DNA of 64,000 nt from Planctomycetota bacterium (GTDB lineage: Bacteria; Planctomycetota; PUPC01; JACPCR01), in assembly GCA_027625095.1 (NCBI GenBank), contig JAQBXN010000014.1, positions 38,695 to 102,694 on the forward strand, read 5' to 3'. The notes under the pieces were generated by a model that searched no databases, was not told where the DNA came from, and was given only the letters and a program-made list of their open reading frames with translations. Of the stretch, positions 46,161-54,955 are shown in pieces. Every line of letters starts with the position of its first letter. The stretch's first letter is position 1. The translations under genes and the position numbers were made by a program.

Positions 46161-46883
46161 GGATGACAGCCGCCTTTGCATTACCGGCGCCGGCAATCTC
46201 TCCACCCGAGGAATCTATCCCTTGACATAGGCGAGGCCGGCGCCGTGCTTTCGGCATCGCGGATCTCGACCAGACAAAACGTGAACGTAATGCGTGGCGA
46301 TTCGGTGGCACGCCAGCTACGAATCGAGCCCGGAGCTGGCTGGCCGAATACCCTGAAAAAGAGTGCTTTCCTTGTCTGCGGACTACTGTTCCGTGCCATA
46401 CGGCCACCGGGGCCCCGCTCCCCTTTCCTTCTGAATTTTGCGATCCACATGCTCGACCTCGTTCCATTTCTGTTTGGCGAAGTCGCAGAGGTCTTTGCGT
46501 TCAGCAGAGGTTTGGACGCCTTTGCCGTGGGCCTTCGTTTCAGTAATGGTGCAGTCGGATCGCTGAATCTCAATTACGGGCGTTCCTTCAGCGCTCCCAC
46601 CGAAGAGGTGGAACTGACCATCCACAATTATTCAAGCTGGCGTATCAGCAAAGATGGCCAGCCAACAGAATGGCATGAGCCGCCCACATTCACTTCTTCC
46701 GGTTACTGCGGTCTCGACACCGGCCGTCTCGCTGGGATTCAGGAATTCGTGGCCGCTCTGCGCGAAGGAAGACAGACCCGTTCAGCGATCTACGAAAGCT
46801 GCAAAAGTATGGTGGTTTACAAAGCTGTTGCAGCATCGGCCGAGAGTGGACAAATGGCCGAACTGGTGTATGAGAATGCCTGA
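46153..46883 (+). pseudogene. Decayed Gfo/Idh/MocA-family oxidoreductase gene
   Basis: The C-terminal half reads well in one frame (IHMLDLVPFLFGEVAEVFAF, then SLNLNYGRS and GRLAGIQEFVAALREG). The N-terminal half is broken: RLCITGAGNLSTRGIYPL (Rossmann start) lies in the GTG 46153 frame, then DIGEAGAVLSA in another, then DLDQTKRERNAWRFGG in a third. About 100 residues between the two halves, including the E-K-P region, are missing. This implies at least two frameshifts and a deletion. The intact frame from 46176 is therefore unlikely to give a working enzyme. It overlaps the HEAT-repeat gene upstream. Confidence 0.8.
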
Positions 46884-47062
46884 ACAAGATGGTTCAAGAT
46901 TCAAGCATCAGGATTCGGAACCTGATGCTGCCTGACGGCCACAACCACTGTTTCGGACTTCTCCTGAAGGCAGGCGCTGTGCCCAGGAGAGCCCAGCCAC
47001 AGAGTCCTCCGCACCTCGCTGAATCCTGAATCCTGATTCCTTACTCATCACCCAATAGTCCA

Positions 47063-48529
47063 ATGCGAATCGCTATCGGTGGCATCATGCACGAGTCCAA
47101 CTCGTTCAGCGCCAAACCAACCAACCTGGCATTGTTTGAAGAAGTCGGCATCGCGGAAGGGGAAGACCTCCGCCGAGTTTGGGGTAATTCCCGGCATGAA
47201 ATTGCCGGATACCTCGCAGATCTCGATGAAGCAGGTGTCGAATCCATCCCGACGCTCATGGCGTGGGCCACCCCATCCGGAATGGTCGAACGCGCTGCGA
47301 TCGATGAGCTGTTAAGTCGTGTCTTTCATCGACTCAAAGGTGAGAGCTTCGATGGAATTCTGTTCGGTCTACACGGAGCGATGGTGCTTGAGGGCCACCA
47401 GGACGGTGACGGTTACATCCTCCAACGGCTGCGTGCAGAATTCGGCAGCGAGATACCCCTCATCTCCACTCTCGACTTTCATGCAAACATCTCAGAGACC
47501 ATGGTCAACTTAACGGATGCCCTCGTGGTGTATCAATCCAACCCACATGTCGATCAACTTCAGCGGGGCAAACTGGCAGCAAGCATGATGCGCCGGTTTA
47601 TTAAGGGCGAAGTTCGCCCGACTCAGGCCATGGCCAGACACCCGATGATCTTTCCCATCCTTCATCAGAACACGACCCACGGCCCGATGAAGCCGCTCAT
47701 AGATCGCCTGAAGGAGCTCGAGACCCGGGACGAAGTTCTCGCTGCAAATCTGGTCGCAGGTTTTCCTTATGCAGACGTGCCCGAAATCGGCGCGGTGTCT
47801 GTGATCGTGACAGATGGCGACGAAGCTCTCGCACAAGAACTCTCAAAGGAGTTGGCCGATTCCCTCTGGGCACTGCGTGACCGACTGGATACCAACCTGC
47901 CAGACGCAGCCGAGGCCGTTCGCCTGGCCAACGAATCTGTGGTCGAGCCGGTAGTTCTGGTTGAGATGGGAGACAATGTCGGCGGAGGAAGCGCCGCGGA
48001 CAGTACTTTCATTCTATCCGAGCTCGTTCGTCAAAAATCGGAACGCAGCATAGTCGTCGTCTATGATCCTGAATCAGTGAAGGCATGTGTCGGTGCCGGC
48101 ATCGGCGGCCAGGTATCACTGCAGGTCGGTGGCAAGACTGACGAACTGCACGGCACTCCGGTTTCGATCTTCGGACGAGTGAGGCTCCTCGCTGACGGCA
48201 AGTACGAAGAACGCGAAATCCGCCATGGAGGCAGACGTTATAACGACCAGGGCCTGACAGCATTGGTTGAGTATGGGGTCGGCAACCTGGTGGTAATTAA
48301 TTCGCACCGAGACCCGCCCATGAGCCTTCATCAACTGTTGAGCCTGGGCATCCAGCCCGAACGTTTTCGTATCCTTGTAGTAAAAGCAGCCATCGCCTAT
48401 CGGGCCGCATATGAGTCCGTCCTGAAGCGTATCATCGAAGTCGATACTCCAGGCACAACGACCCCAAACCCCAGGCGACTCGATTACAAACATGTCCCCC
48501 GCCCGATTTTCCCGCTGGATGAGATATAG
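47063..48529 (+). CDS. M81-family metallopeptidase (MlrC/microcystinase C-like)
   Basis: This 488-aa protein matches the MlrC family end to end: start RIAIGGIMHESNSFS (His and Glu), FGLHGAMVLEGHQDGDG, the zinc-site STLDFHANIS (Asp and His), the mid-region AGFPYADVPEIGAVSVIV and C-terminal EMGDNVGGGSAADSTFIL, then INSHRDPPMS. Relatives degrade linearised microcystin, but most bacterial members probably act on other peptides or amides. A sugar-acid or amide catabolic role is possible given the adjacent enolase-superfamily gene (convergent). The 179 bases upstream carry GAATCCT repeats. Confidence 0.92.
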   Translation: MRIAIGGIMHESNSFSAKPTNLALFEEVGIAEGEDLRRVWGNSRHEIAGYLADLDEAGVESIPTLMAWATPSGMVERAAIDELLSRVFHRLKGESFDGILFGLHGAMVLEGHQDGDGYILQRLRAEFGSEIPLISTLDFHANISETMVNLTDALVVYQSNPHVDQLQRGKLAASMMRRFIKGEVRPTQAMARHPMIFPILHQNTTHGPMKPLIDRLKELETRDEVLAANLVAGFPYADVPEIGAVSVIVTDGDEALAQELSKELADSLWALRDRLDTNLPDAAEAVRLANESVVEPVVLVEMGDNVGGGSAADSTFILSELVRQKSERSIVVVYDPESVKACVGAGIGGQVSLQVGGKTDELHGTPVSIFGRVRLLADGKYEEREIRHGGRRYNDQGLTALVEYGVGNLVVINSHRDPPMSLHQLLSLGIQPERFRILVVKAAIAYRAAYESVLKRIIEVDTPGTTTPNPRRLDYKHVPRPIFPLDEI

Positions 48530-48572
48530 GCTTTGGGCCTCGCTCTTTTACTGGGCTTAAGCTCGGGCTCTG

Positions 48573-49739
48573 TCACTCGACAGAGTATTTTTCGATCGCT
48601 TCCTGATTCAGCTCTATGCCAAGTCCCGGGCGATCCGGGAGCTTGATAACCCCGTTTTCAATTGTCAGGGGGTCGTTCACCAGTTCGCGGCGAAGCTCAG
48701 AATCGCACATTTCGGCGGGCAGAAATTCGATGAACGGGCAATTGGGAATAGCTGCGGCCATGTGAGCTGAGGCCGCGATACCGATACCGGTCTTCCAACA
48801 GTGCGGCACGACCAGCCGGCCGCGATCCTGAGCCATGTGGCAGACACGCATGGCCTCGGTCAGCCCTCCAACTCTGCCCACATCCGGCTGCACGACCTGG
48901 ACGCCCGCATCCATGAGTTCCTTGAATTCGAAACGGGTGTTCTGCCATTCGCCGATTGCGATTCGCATGGGCGCTTCACGGGCGAGGATGGCATAGCCTT
49001 CGAGGTTGTCTACCTGCAGCGGCGTTTCGAGAAAGAAGATATCAAGATCGGCCCAGTTGTTGACGGTGCGAAGGCAGGAGTACGCGTCAAACCAGCGATA
49101 CTGGACATCCACCATCATGGCGAAATCGGGGCCTACTGCCTCGCGGCAGGCTCGAACGATTTCGGTAGCCTGTTCGTCGGTGCCCTTCAGGCCTGCATGG
49201 CGGTAGGGGCCGTCGAGAGTGCACTCCATCTTGCCGGCCCGGTATCCCATCTGTTTAGCACGTTTCGCCCATTCCACGAGTGAGGCACCATATTCATCCA
49301 CCGTGTCGCCATAAGGCTGCAGAGAAGCGTAAGGAACAATATGGTCATGGTGCGCACCACCCAGCAACTTGTAGCACGGCAGGCCGAGCGCCTTCCCCTT
49401 GATATCCCACAGCGCCATGTCGATGGCCCCCATGGCGCTGATGACCGCGCCGCGGCGACCGGTCATGCAGGTGAACGTGTACATCTTTTCCCAAAGGGCG
49501 CTGGTATCGAAGGGGTCCTGGCCAATGAGAAGCTCCTTCATGCACATGTCCATGCTGTGCCCACCCGGCGATTCAATAGCGGCCTTAGCTACCCACGGGC
49601 CGGTGTCTGTCTCGCCGATGCCGGTGATACCCTCATCCGTATGGACGACCACGACGATGTCATCTTGAGAGGAAGAAGTCGCGTCTTCACGAACTCCGGG
49701 GATGACAAGGATGTGGCATTCAATCTCTGTAATTTTCAA
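48573..49739 (-). CDS. Mandelate racemase/muconate lactonizing enzyme family protein (enolase superfamily)
   Basis: This 388-aa enzyme of the enolase superfamily carries the metal ligands Asp in MVDVQYRW (about residue 211), Glu in FLETPLQ (about residue 237) and Glu in AIGEWQN (about residue 263). A catalytic Lys candidate lies in YRAGKME (about residue 181) and the His of PHCWKTGIG may be the opposite base. The lid and capping residues at the N-terminus are normal. Members dehydrate or racemise sugar acids; the exact subgroup is not clear. Together with the UxaA-type dehydratase this suggests sugar-acid use. Confidence 0.9.
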   Translation of the reverse strand: MKITEIECHILVIPGVREDATSSSQDDIVVVVHTDEGITGIGETDTGPWVAKAAIESPGGHSMDMCMKELLIGQDPFDTSALWEKMYTFTCMTGRRGAVISAMGAIDMALWDIKGKALGLPCYKLLGGAHHDHIVPYASLQPYGDTVDEYGASLVEWAKRAKQMGYRAGKMECTLDGPYRHAGLKGTDEQATEIVRACREAVGPDFAMMVDVQYRWFDAYSCLRTVNNWADLDIFFLETPLQVDNLEGYAILAREAPMRIAIGEWQNTRFEFKELMDAGVQVVQPDVGRVGGLTEAMRVCHMAQDRGRLVVPHCWKTGIGIAASAHMAAAIPNCPFIEFLPAEMCDSELRRELVNDPLTIENGVIKLPDRPGLGIELNQEAIEKYSVE

Positions 49740-49852
49740 GGCTATTCTTCTTAGGGTTGCAGTATTTAATCAGTCCAGGTATTGCTGGTGTGGAATTTCT
49801 ACGCCGATATCAGACAGAAGATGTCAACTTCGTTCAACGCGTCATTCCTATC

Positions 49853-50596
49853 ATGAATCCAAATCAACTGGTCATCGAATTTGAATCACAGGGAGTCGCA
49901 CTGATTGAAAGTTTGATGACACCCACCCAGATAGTCGCAGCCCAGACAGCAGTGGAATGGGCAATGTCACAAAAGCAGGAGCGCTACAAGTGGATACGGC
50001 AGCGCACCTACGAGTGGTTCGAAACCCATCCTATTTTCGTAGAACTGATGGAGCATCCTCTGGCGCTGGAAATAGCCGGAAGAATTCTGGGTTCAGACTT
50101 TCATCTGATAGCCGCCCAATGCTCACGGAATACGAAAGACGACCCTTACGCGCCGGGAGCTATGAATATCCACCGGGACAAGGTGTTCTTTCCGACTGAT
50201 GAAAAAATGACAGAAGGCATACTCCCACACCACTACGGATTTTCGGCTATGTGGTATGTGCAGGATACGCCACTGGAGATGGGGCCGACGGAACTCATCC
50301 TACGTTCGCATTTAACCGATAACAGCTACAGGCAAGACGCGCTGGACGGGGTAGAGCTGTTTCGTCGCAGTATTCCTGCCGGCAGTCTGCTTCTATTTTT
50401 CCACCGCACCTGGCACCGCGGCGCCTGGAATCAAACGGATACCCCGCGAGACCTGATCACGAATGCCTATGCAAGAAGGGAAATCGACAAAGTGCAACTC
50501 ACCTCGTCCCTGGAAAACGAGGGTGACTGCTACGTGCCGTGCGAGCAGCTCCTGAAAATTTCGAGCGAATCGATCAGAAAGTTGTTGAGAGCTTAA
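49853..50596 (+). CDS. Phytanoyl-CoA dioxygenase (PhyH) family protein, copy 3
   Basis: This 247-aa protein is read from ATG 49853 (MNPNQLVIEFESQGVALIES, the usual family start); the frame extends 32 codons further upstream without homology. The H-x-D pair is in NIHRDKVF (about residue 104), the distal His in TWHRGAWN (about residue 184), and an Arg follows in PRDL. It should be a non-haem iron, 2-oxoglutarate-dependent hydroxylase. It is divergent from the enolase-superfamily gene and convergent with the large membrane protein gene. Its substrate is unknown. Confidence 0.83.
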   Translation: MNPNQLVIEFESQGVALIESLMTPTQIVAAQTAVEWAMSQKQERYKWIRQRTYEWFETHPIFVELMEHPLALEIAGRILGSDFHLIAAQCSRNTKDDPYAPGAMNIHRDKVFFPTDEKMTEGILPHHYGFSAMWYVQDTPLEMGPTELILRSHLTDNSYRQDALDGVELFRRSIPAGSLLLFFHRTWHRGAWNQTDTPRDLITNAYARREIDKVQLTSSLENEGDCYVPCEQLLKISSESIRKLLRA

Positions 50597-50637
50597 GGCA
50601 AGAAATGGCATCCCATTCACCATTCCACTTCCTCCCT

Positions 50638-52227
50638 TCACGCATCCTTCACATGCTTTCCATTTGTGCTCGTCATGGCGCCAAAAGGATCCTCACGTTC
50701 CGGCGGGCCAGTCTCACCACCAAAGAAGAATTCTATACCCGCCAGGAGCACTAAGACGCCCGCACCCATCAGCGCCGCACAGGGGACCACCTGTGCGGTA
50801 TAAAGGAGGTTCATCAGGACCTCTTGCTGATAAAAACCGAAGAAAGTGGCAACCCCACATCCCCATACCAGAGCGAACCACTCCTGATAAGTGCGGATAG
50901 AATACATGCGTGAGGCGCGCCAGAACATCCCGAACGTCCCCCCCGCTAGTGGCCCGAAACAGACGGCCAGGATGAGCGACTCCTGCGACTGAAAGTCTTC
51001 GAAAAACACCGACGCACCGAAGAAGAATGTCAGCCCCAGTGGAAACGCCAGCTTGATGTAACTTGTAAACAGAGCAACCGCTTCATCGAGTCCGCTGTCC
51101 GTGGGGATGTTTCTCTTTTCTCTAATCAAAAGAACCAGAGCTATCAGGCCTCCAATCAGGGCGCCGGGGTATGGGTTGGATTTGATAAATCCGAAGATGT
51201 AAAGGGTCGAATTGTTACACCCGAACTCGCCGACAATTGCCCCAGCCGAAACCAGAATCATGACCGTGGCGAAACGCCCCCCGGAGAAACTCGACAAAGG
51301 TGAGAGATACCGGCGTTCCGGGAGGCTGGCACCGCCGAGGCCCGCGATGACCGCGCCGAACAGAATCCCCGCAACTGATGAAATTGAAATGATCAGCATG
51401 GCAGTCACTGCATGACAGAGGCCTTCGTCAAGCAGGTAAACAAATATGTAATGCAGGGAAACGAGGCCCGCAGCCAGAGCCAGCAATTCTGTCGCTCGCC
51501 GGCTGGGCAAAGTCCGGTCTCGGGAAGGAGGCGCGGTCTGCCATCTGAAAATCGCTCCACCACTCATCCATCCCCACAACACACCCGTGACCGCAAGGAT
51601 TGATGTGACAGGCCCCGGCAGAGAATAGCCTGTAACCACCAGGGCGAGGCATGCCAGGGGCAGAATCCCACCAAGCAGTATGCTCATCATGCCAGAGGGG
51701 CTCCTACTGAAGTCGGGAAACTTTATCTTCAGAAACAGGCTCCCTGAGATGTGCGTCAGAGCGAGTCCCAGCATCAGAGTCAGGCTCAAGAAATGGAGAT
51801 GAGCCCTCCTGAAATGAAAACCTGCGGGTCGTTCCGGAACTTCTGCAGGCTCAATAGCGCCAACGATTGCCTGCGGGTCATCTGCTTCATCATCATCATC
51901 ATTGTGAATGTGAACCTTTTCATAGGGTTCGACCGGCCAGGCGAAAATGAACAGCGTTGAACGGACTCCAATCACCGCACCCATCAGAGAAAGCAGAATC
52001 ATCGCCAGCCTCTTCTTAATCCAACCTGATTCCCGCGAGGTATCAGGAGTGAATACTTCCAGCCCAATGAATCCTGCCAGGACTGCACCGATAACGGCCC
52101 CCGCCTGCATCAAATCATGCTGATCCAAGACATGATGAGCTCCACGTATCATCCAGATCTGTCCCGCCAAAGCGCCCATGATGGAGAACGTCAGCAGGTC
52201 AATAATAAACAGGGCTTTCTTAGACAT
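50638..52227 (-). CDS. Large multi-pass membrane protein, unknown function
   Basis: This 529-aa protein starts at ATG 52227 (MSKKALFIIDLLTFSIMGAL); the 76 codons upstream are not hydrophobic and are ignored. About 13-14 hydrophobic helices are visible, split by an acidic, histidine-bearing loop (HIHNDDDDEADD, about residue 125) that could bind metal. A soluble, charged loop is followed by HFRRAHLHFLSL. I recognise no transporter motif. It could be a carrier or a membrane anchor of a complex, but nothing shows this. The gene stands alone between convergent PhyH copy 3 and divergent Ldh. Confidence 0.8.
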   Translation of the reverse strand: MSKKALFIIDLLTFSIMGALAGQIWMIRGAHHVLDQHDLMQAGAVIGAVLAGFIGLEVFTPDTSRESGWIKKRLAMILLSLMGAVIGVRSTLFIFAWPVEPYEKVHIHNDDDDEADDPQAIVGAIEPAEVPERPAGFHFRRAHLHFLSLTLMLGLALTHISGSLFLKIKFPDFSRSPSGMMSILLGGILPLACLALVVTGYSLPGPVTSILAVTGVLWGWMSGGAIFRWQTAPPSRDRTLPSRRATELLALAAGLVSLHYIFVYLLDEGLCHAVTAMLIISISSVAGILFGAVIAGLGGASLPERRYLSPLSSFSGGRFATVMILVSAGAIVGEFGCNNSTLYIFGFIKSNPYPGALIGGLIALVLLIREKRNIPTDSGLDEAVALFTSYIKLAFPLGLTFFFGASVFFEDFQSQESLILAVCFGPLAGGTFGMFWRASRMYSIRTYQEWFALVWGCGVATFFGFYQQEVLMNLLYTAQVVPCAALMGAGVLVLLAGIEFFFGGETGPPEREDPFGAMTSTNGKHVKDA

Positions 52228-52524
52228 CAGGGACGAACGCTTAAAGGGGAATTGACCCCGGCATGTTGACAGGATTGTTGTCCATGAGCAATCACCAGGA
52301 CGCTGGCGAAGCCGGATTATTGAGTCAGCCTGTCTCCCGTTCTGAAGAGACTGCTCTGAGGAACAGACTCTTACCTTTAATCTTGCTTTTGATCTTCCCA
52401 TTTTTCGGATTCCCTCCTCTTCCGGAGCACACAAAGCGGGAATTTCCATATTCACGCCGCAACTGTTCCTGTCGCCGCCAAGGCTCGCAAATGTTCGGAA
52501 ATCATCTTAAGGATTCAAATAGTC

Positions 52525-53532
52525 ATGAATTTGCCACCATCTGAATACGTCTCCGTCCGGGAAGAGCTTCTTCTCAAGTTCGCGACGGCCTGCCTTCAAA
52601 AATCCGGCACTTCCGCCGAGCACGCGGCCCTGATTTCACGCCTGCTTGTGAATTCCGATCTGCGCGGCGTTCGCAGCCACGGCACCAGGCAGATAAACGG
52701 TTACTGCCTTTCATTTGAAGGAGGAAGTCTGAATCCTTCCCCCGAGACAAAAGTCATTCACGAAACGCCCACCTGTGCCGTGGTCGACGGGGACGGAACT
52801 CTCGGCTATCTGCCGATGATGCAGGCCACAGAGTTGGCCGTGCAAAAGGCAAAAGAGGTCGGGCTCGGGATGGGCCTCGCCAGACATATCGGCCATTACG
52901 GCGCGGCGGGACACTACGTTCGCGTATGCATGGAACACGGCTGCATCGCTTACTCTTCGCAGGGCTATTATGGCCAAGGTAATCGACGCGGTCAGCAGCC
53001 TAAACCGCAGGTCGGTTACTTTGGCAATCCTCCGATCTGTATTGGCATCCCATCGGGCACAGAGCCTCCGGTCATCCTCGACATGGGCACTTACATTCTG
53101 ACCGGTATGCCTGAGGGCCCTGAAGTTGAGGAGCTGTTCGAAAAGATTCCTGTCGCCTTTTATCGGAGCATTGGATTCGGCGTGATATCAAGTCTGCTCG
53201 GAGGCGGCCTCGCCGGGATCACCACTGCTACAGCTCGTGAAGTCGCGAAAAAATGGCCTTCCGCCCAACTGGGTGGGATGGTCCTGGCTATCAACGTGGA
53301 AAGCGCAGTGGACAAGCAGCTTTTCCTTGATGAAGCGGACCGAATCGTCCGCGATATTCGTGAAAGCTACGAACCCCTTCCAGGCCACGAGGAAGCCCTC
53401 GTGCCCGGTGCAATAGAAGAACGCCGAGTTGAACTGCATCGACGCGAAGGAATTCGATTCGGCCCGGAAGAGCAGAAGGTGGCCATTACGGCATCTGACC
53501 GACTCGGTGTCCCCTTGCCTTGGGAGCGTTGA
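52525..53532 (+). CDS. Ldh-family (malate/L-lactate dehydrogenase type 2) oxidoreductase
   Basis: This 335-aa protein follows the YlbC/malate dehydrogenase type 2 pattern: LLVNSDLRGVRSHGTRQI (about residues 42-58), VGLGMGLARHIGHYGAAGHYV with the catalytic His, and NPPICIGIPSG...VILDMG. These enzymes reduce alpha-keto acids with NAD(P)H. Substrates include malate, lactate, ureidoglycolate and delta-1-piperideine-2-carboxylate. The section after ILDMG is shorter than in many members. It precedes the GH20-like gene by 54 bases on the same strand. Confidence 0.88.
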   Translation: MNLPPSEYVSVREELLLKFATACLQKSGTSAEHAALISRLLVNSDLRGVRSHGTRQINGYCLSFEGGSLNPSPETKVIHETPTCAVVDGDGTLGYLPMMQATELAVQKAKEVGLGMGLARHIGHYGAAGHYVRVCMEHGCIAYSSQGYYGQGNRRGQQPKPQVGYFGNPPICIGIPSGTEPPVILDMGTYILTGMPEGPEVEELFEKIPVAFYRSIGFGVISSLLGGGLAGITTATAREVAKKWPSAQLGGMVLAINVESAVDKQLFLDEADRIVRDIRESYEPLPGHEEALVPGAIEERRVELHRREGIRFGPEEQKVAITASDRLGVPLPWER

Positions 53533-53586
53533 TTCGGCTCTCCCCCTTCCACCAATCCATCACTCCACACTCCATTAACTGAGACC

Positions 53587-54945
53587 ATGCTCCCGAAGCC
53601 CGCGCCATTCCCACCGCCCAGGAACCTCACACGCCGCGAGGGACACTACCGATTCCAACTGGCCACCAAAATCGTCGTCAAGAACCAGGCATCCGACGAG
53701 GAAAAGATGGCCGGGGAATGGATCCTGAACTCCCTGGAAAACTACCACAGTTTTCACGCCGCGACAGGGCCGGCAAGCATGATGAAATCACTGACGAATG
53801 GAATCCACCTGGTGGATGCCTCCTCTCCCGGCAGTTTTTCGGACTGGATTAAAAAGCTCAACCTGCCATCCGATCTCAAAGAGGAAGAGGCATTCATTCG
53901 TGCCGACGAGAACGGCGCGATCATCGCCGGCGGTGGGCCCCGCGGCGTCTTTTACGGCGCACAGATATTCTGCGAATTGCTTGGAACTCAAAAAGACCGG
54001 CCAGCAATACCGTTCATGGAAGCACGGAGCGCGCCTTGCTTCGCCGCCCGCGGAATCCATCTTTCGCTGAACCTTCGAAGCCCCGATCCGTCCTTCATCT
54101 GGCGCATCCTGGGCGAAATGATGCGGCTCAGAATGAACATGCTGATCCTCAAGTTGAATCGAGGTATTCAATACGAATCCCGGCCCGAGCTCGCAGGACC
54201 GAAAGCCCTCTCAAGAATTGAAATGCTCGGCATTCTGGATACCGCCAGAATCTACGGCATCCGCGTGGTTCCCCAGCTCGATTTCCTGACCGGCCAGGAT
54301 TCTTTTCTGCTCGAAGCCCGACCGGACCTGGTCGCCAATCCTGACCATCCGTTTGCATACGACCCGTCCATTCCAGTCGTTCACGAAATCATGGAAGACG
54401 TCGCCACGGAACTGATCGACCTCTTTCAACCGGACAGCTTCCACATAGGGATGGGCGGCTTCGAAGAACACAAGCCATCCGAAATTCTGTCACGGGAATG
54501 CGAGCCAAGCGCAGATATCTTTCGTGACGAACTCAACCACTGGTTGCGATTCTTCGAAGAGCGAAATGTCGCCCCAATCGTTTCTGCGAGCGGCTTCCGG
54601 CCACAGAACCATGGCGAAGCACCCCAAGATATTCCCGCAGGCGAGAGCGGAATCACCTTCTGTCTGGAAGGCGAAGCACAGGAGGAGTTCTCCTGCCCAG
54701 ACAGCCTCGGACTCGTCAAGCCTTCGCGCCAGACCCTCGTAAAAACCATCCGCGATTATGCGGGATGGAAAAGACCGCCCCAGGGCCTCTGCCTGCAAAC
54801 CAACTGTCCGGCAACAGAGCTCGACTTCCAACGGAAAGGCCTTCTCGACGCAATGGAGGATGTGGCCCGGCTCCTATGGGATCCGACCTATGAACCACCC
54901 CAGCGAAGCACCTCCCTGAGTGGACTGATTCTGAGGGATGCGTAA
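53587..54945 (+). CDS. GH20-like beta-N-acetylhexosaminidase, atypical active site
   Basis: This 452-aa protein has the GH20 N-terminal alpha/beta domain (about residues 1-140, ending GGGPRGVFYGAQ) and the barrel start ARGIHLSLNLR. The usual catalytic H-x-G-x-D-E sequence is replaced by FHIGMGGFEEHKP (about residue 282): the His and Gly are there but the Asp-Glu pair is not in place. There is no signal peptide. The barrel is short (about 300 residues). It may be a non-hydrolytic relative or use a shifted pair. The upstream Ldh gene may be co-transcribed. Confidence 0.75.
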   Translation: MLPKPAPFPPPRNLTRREGHYRFQLATKIVVKNQASDEEKMAGEWILNSLENYHSFHAATGPASMMKSLTNGIHLVDASSPGSFSDWIKKLNLPSDLKEEEAFIRADENGAIIAGGGPRGVFYGAQIFCELLGTQKDRPAIPFMEARSAPCFAARGIHLSLNLRSPDPSFIWRILGEMMRLRMNMLILKLNRGIQYESRPELAGPKALSRIEMLGILDTARIYGIRVVPQLDFLTGQDSFLLEARPDLVANPDHPFAYDPSIPVVHEIMEDVATELIDLFQPDSFHIGMGGFEEHKPSEILSRECEPSADIFRDELNHWLRFFEERNVAPIVSASGFRPQNHGEAPQDIPAGESGITFCLEGEAQEEFSCPDSLGLVKPSRQTLVKTIRDYAGWKRPPQGLCLQTNCPATELDFQRKGLLDAMEDVARLLWDPTYEPPQRSTSLSGLILRDA

Positions 54946-54955
54946 AGGATCCGAA

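Noticed and set aside
47063..49739. Natural-product or microcystin-degradation cluster
   Set aside because: Only an M81 peptidase is present; mlrA, mlrB and mlrD-like genes are absent and the neighbour is convergent.
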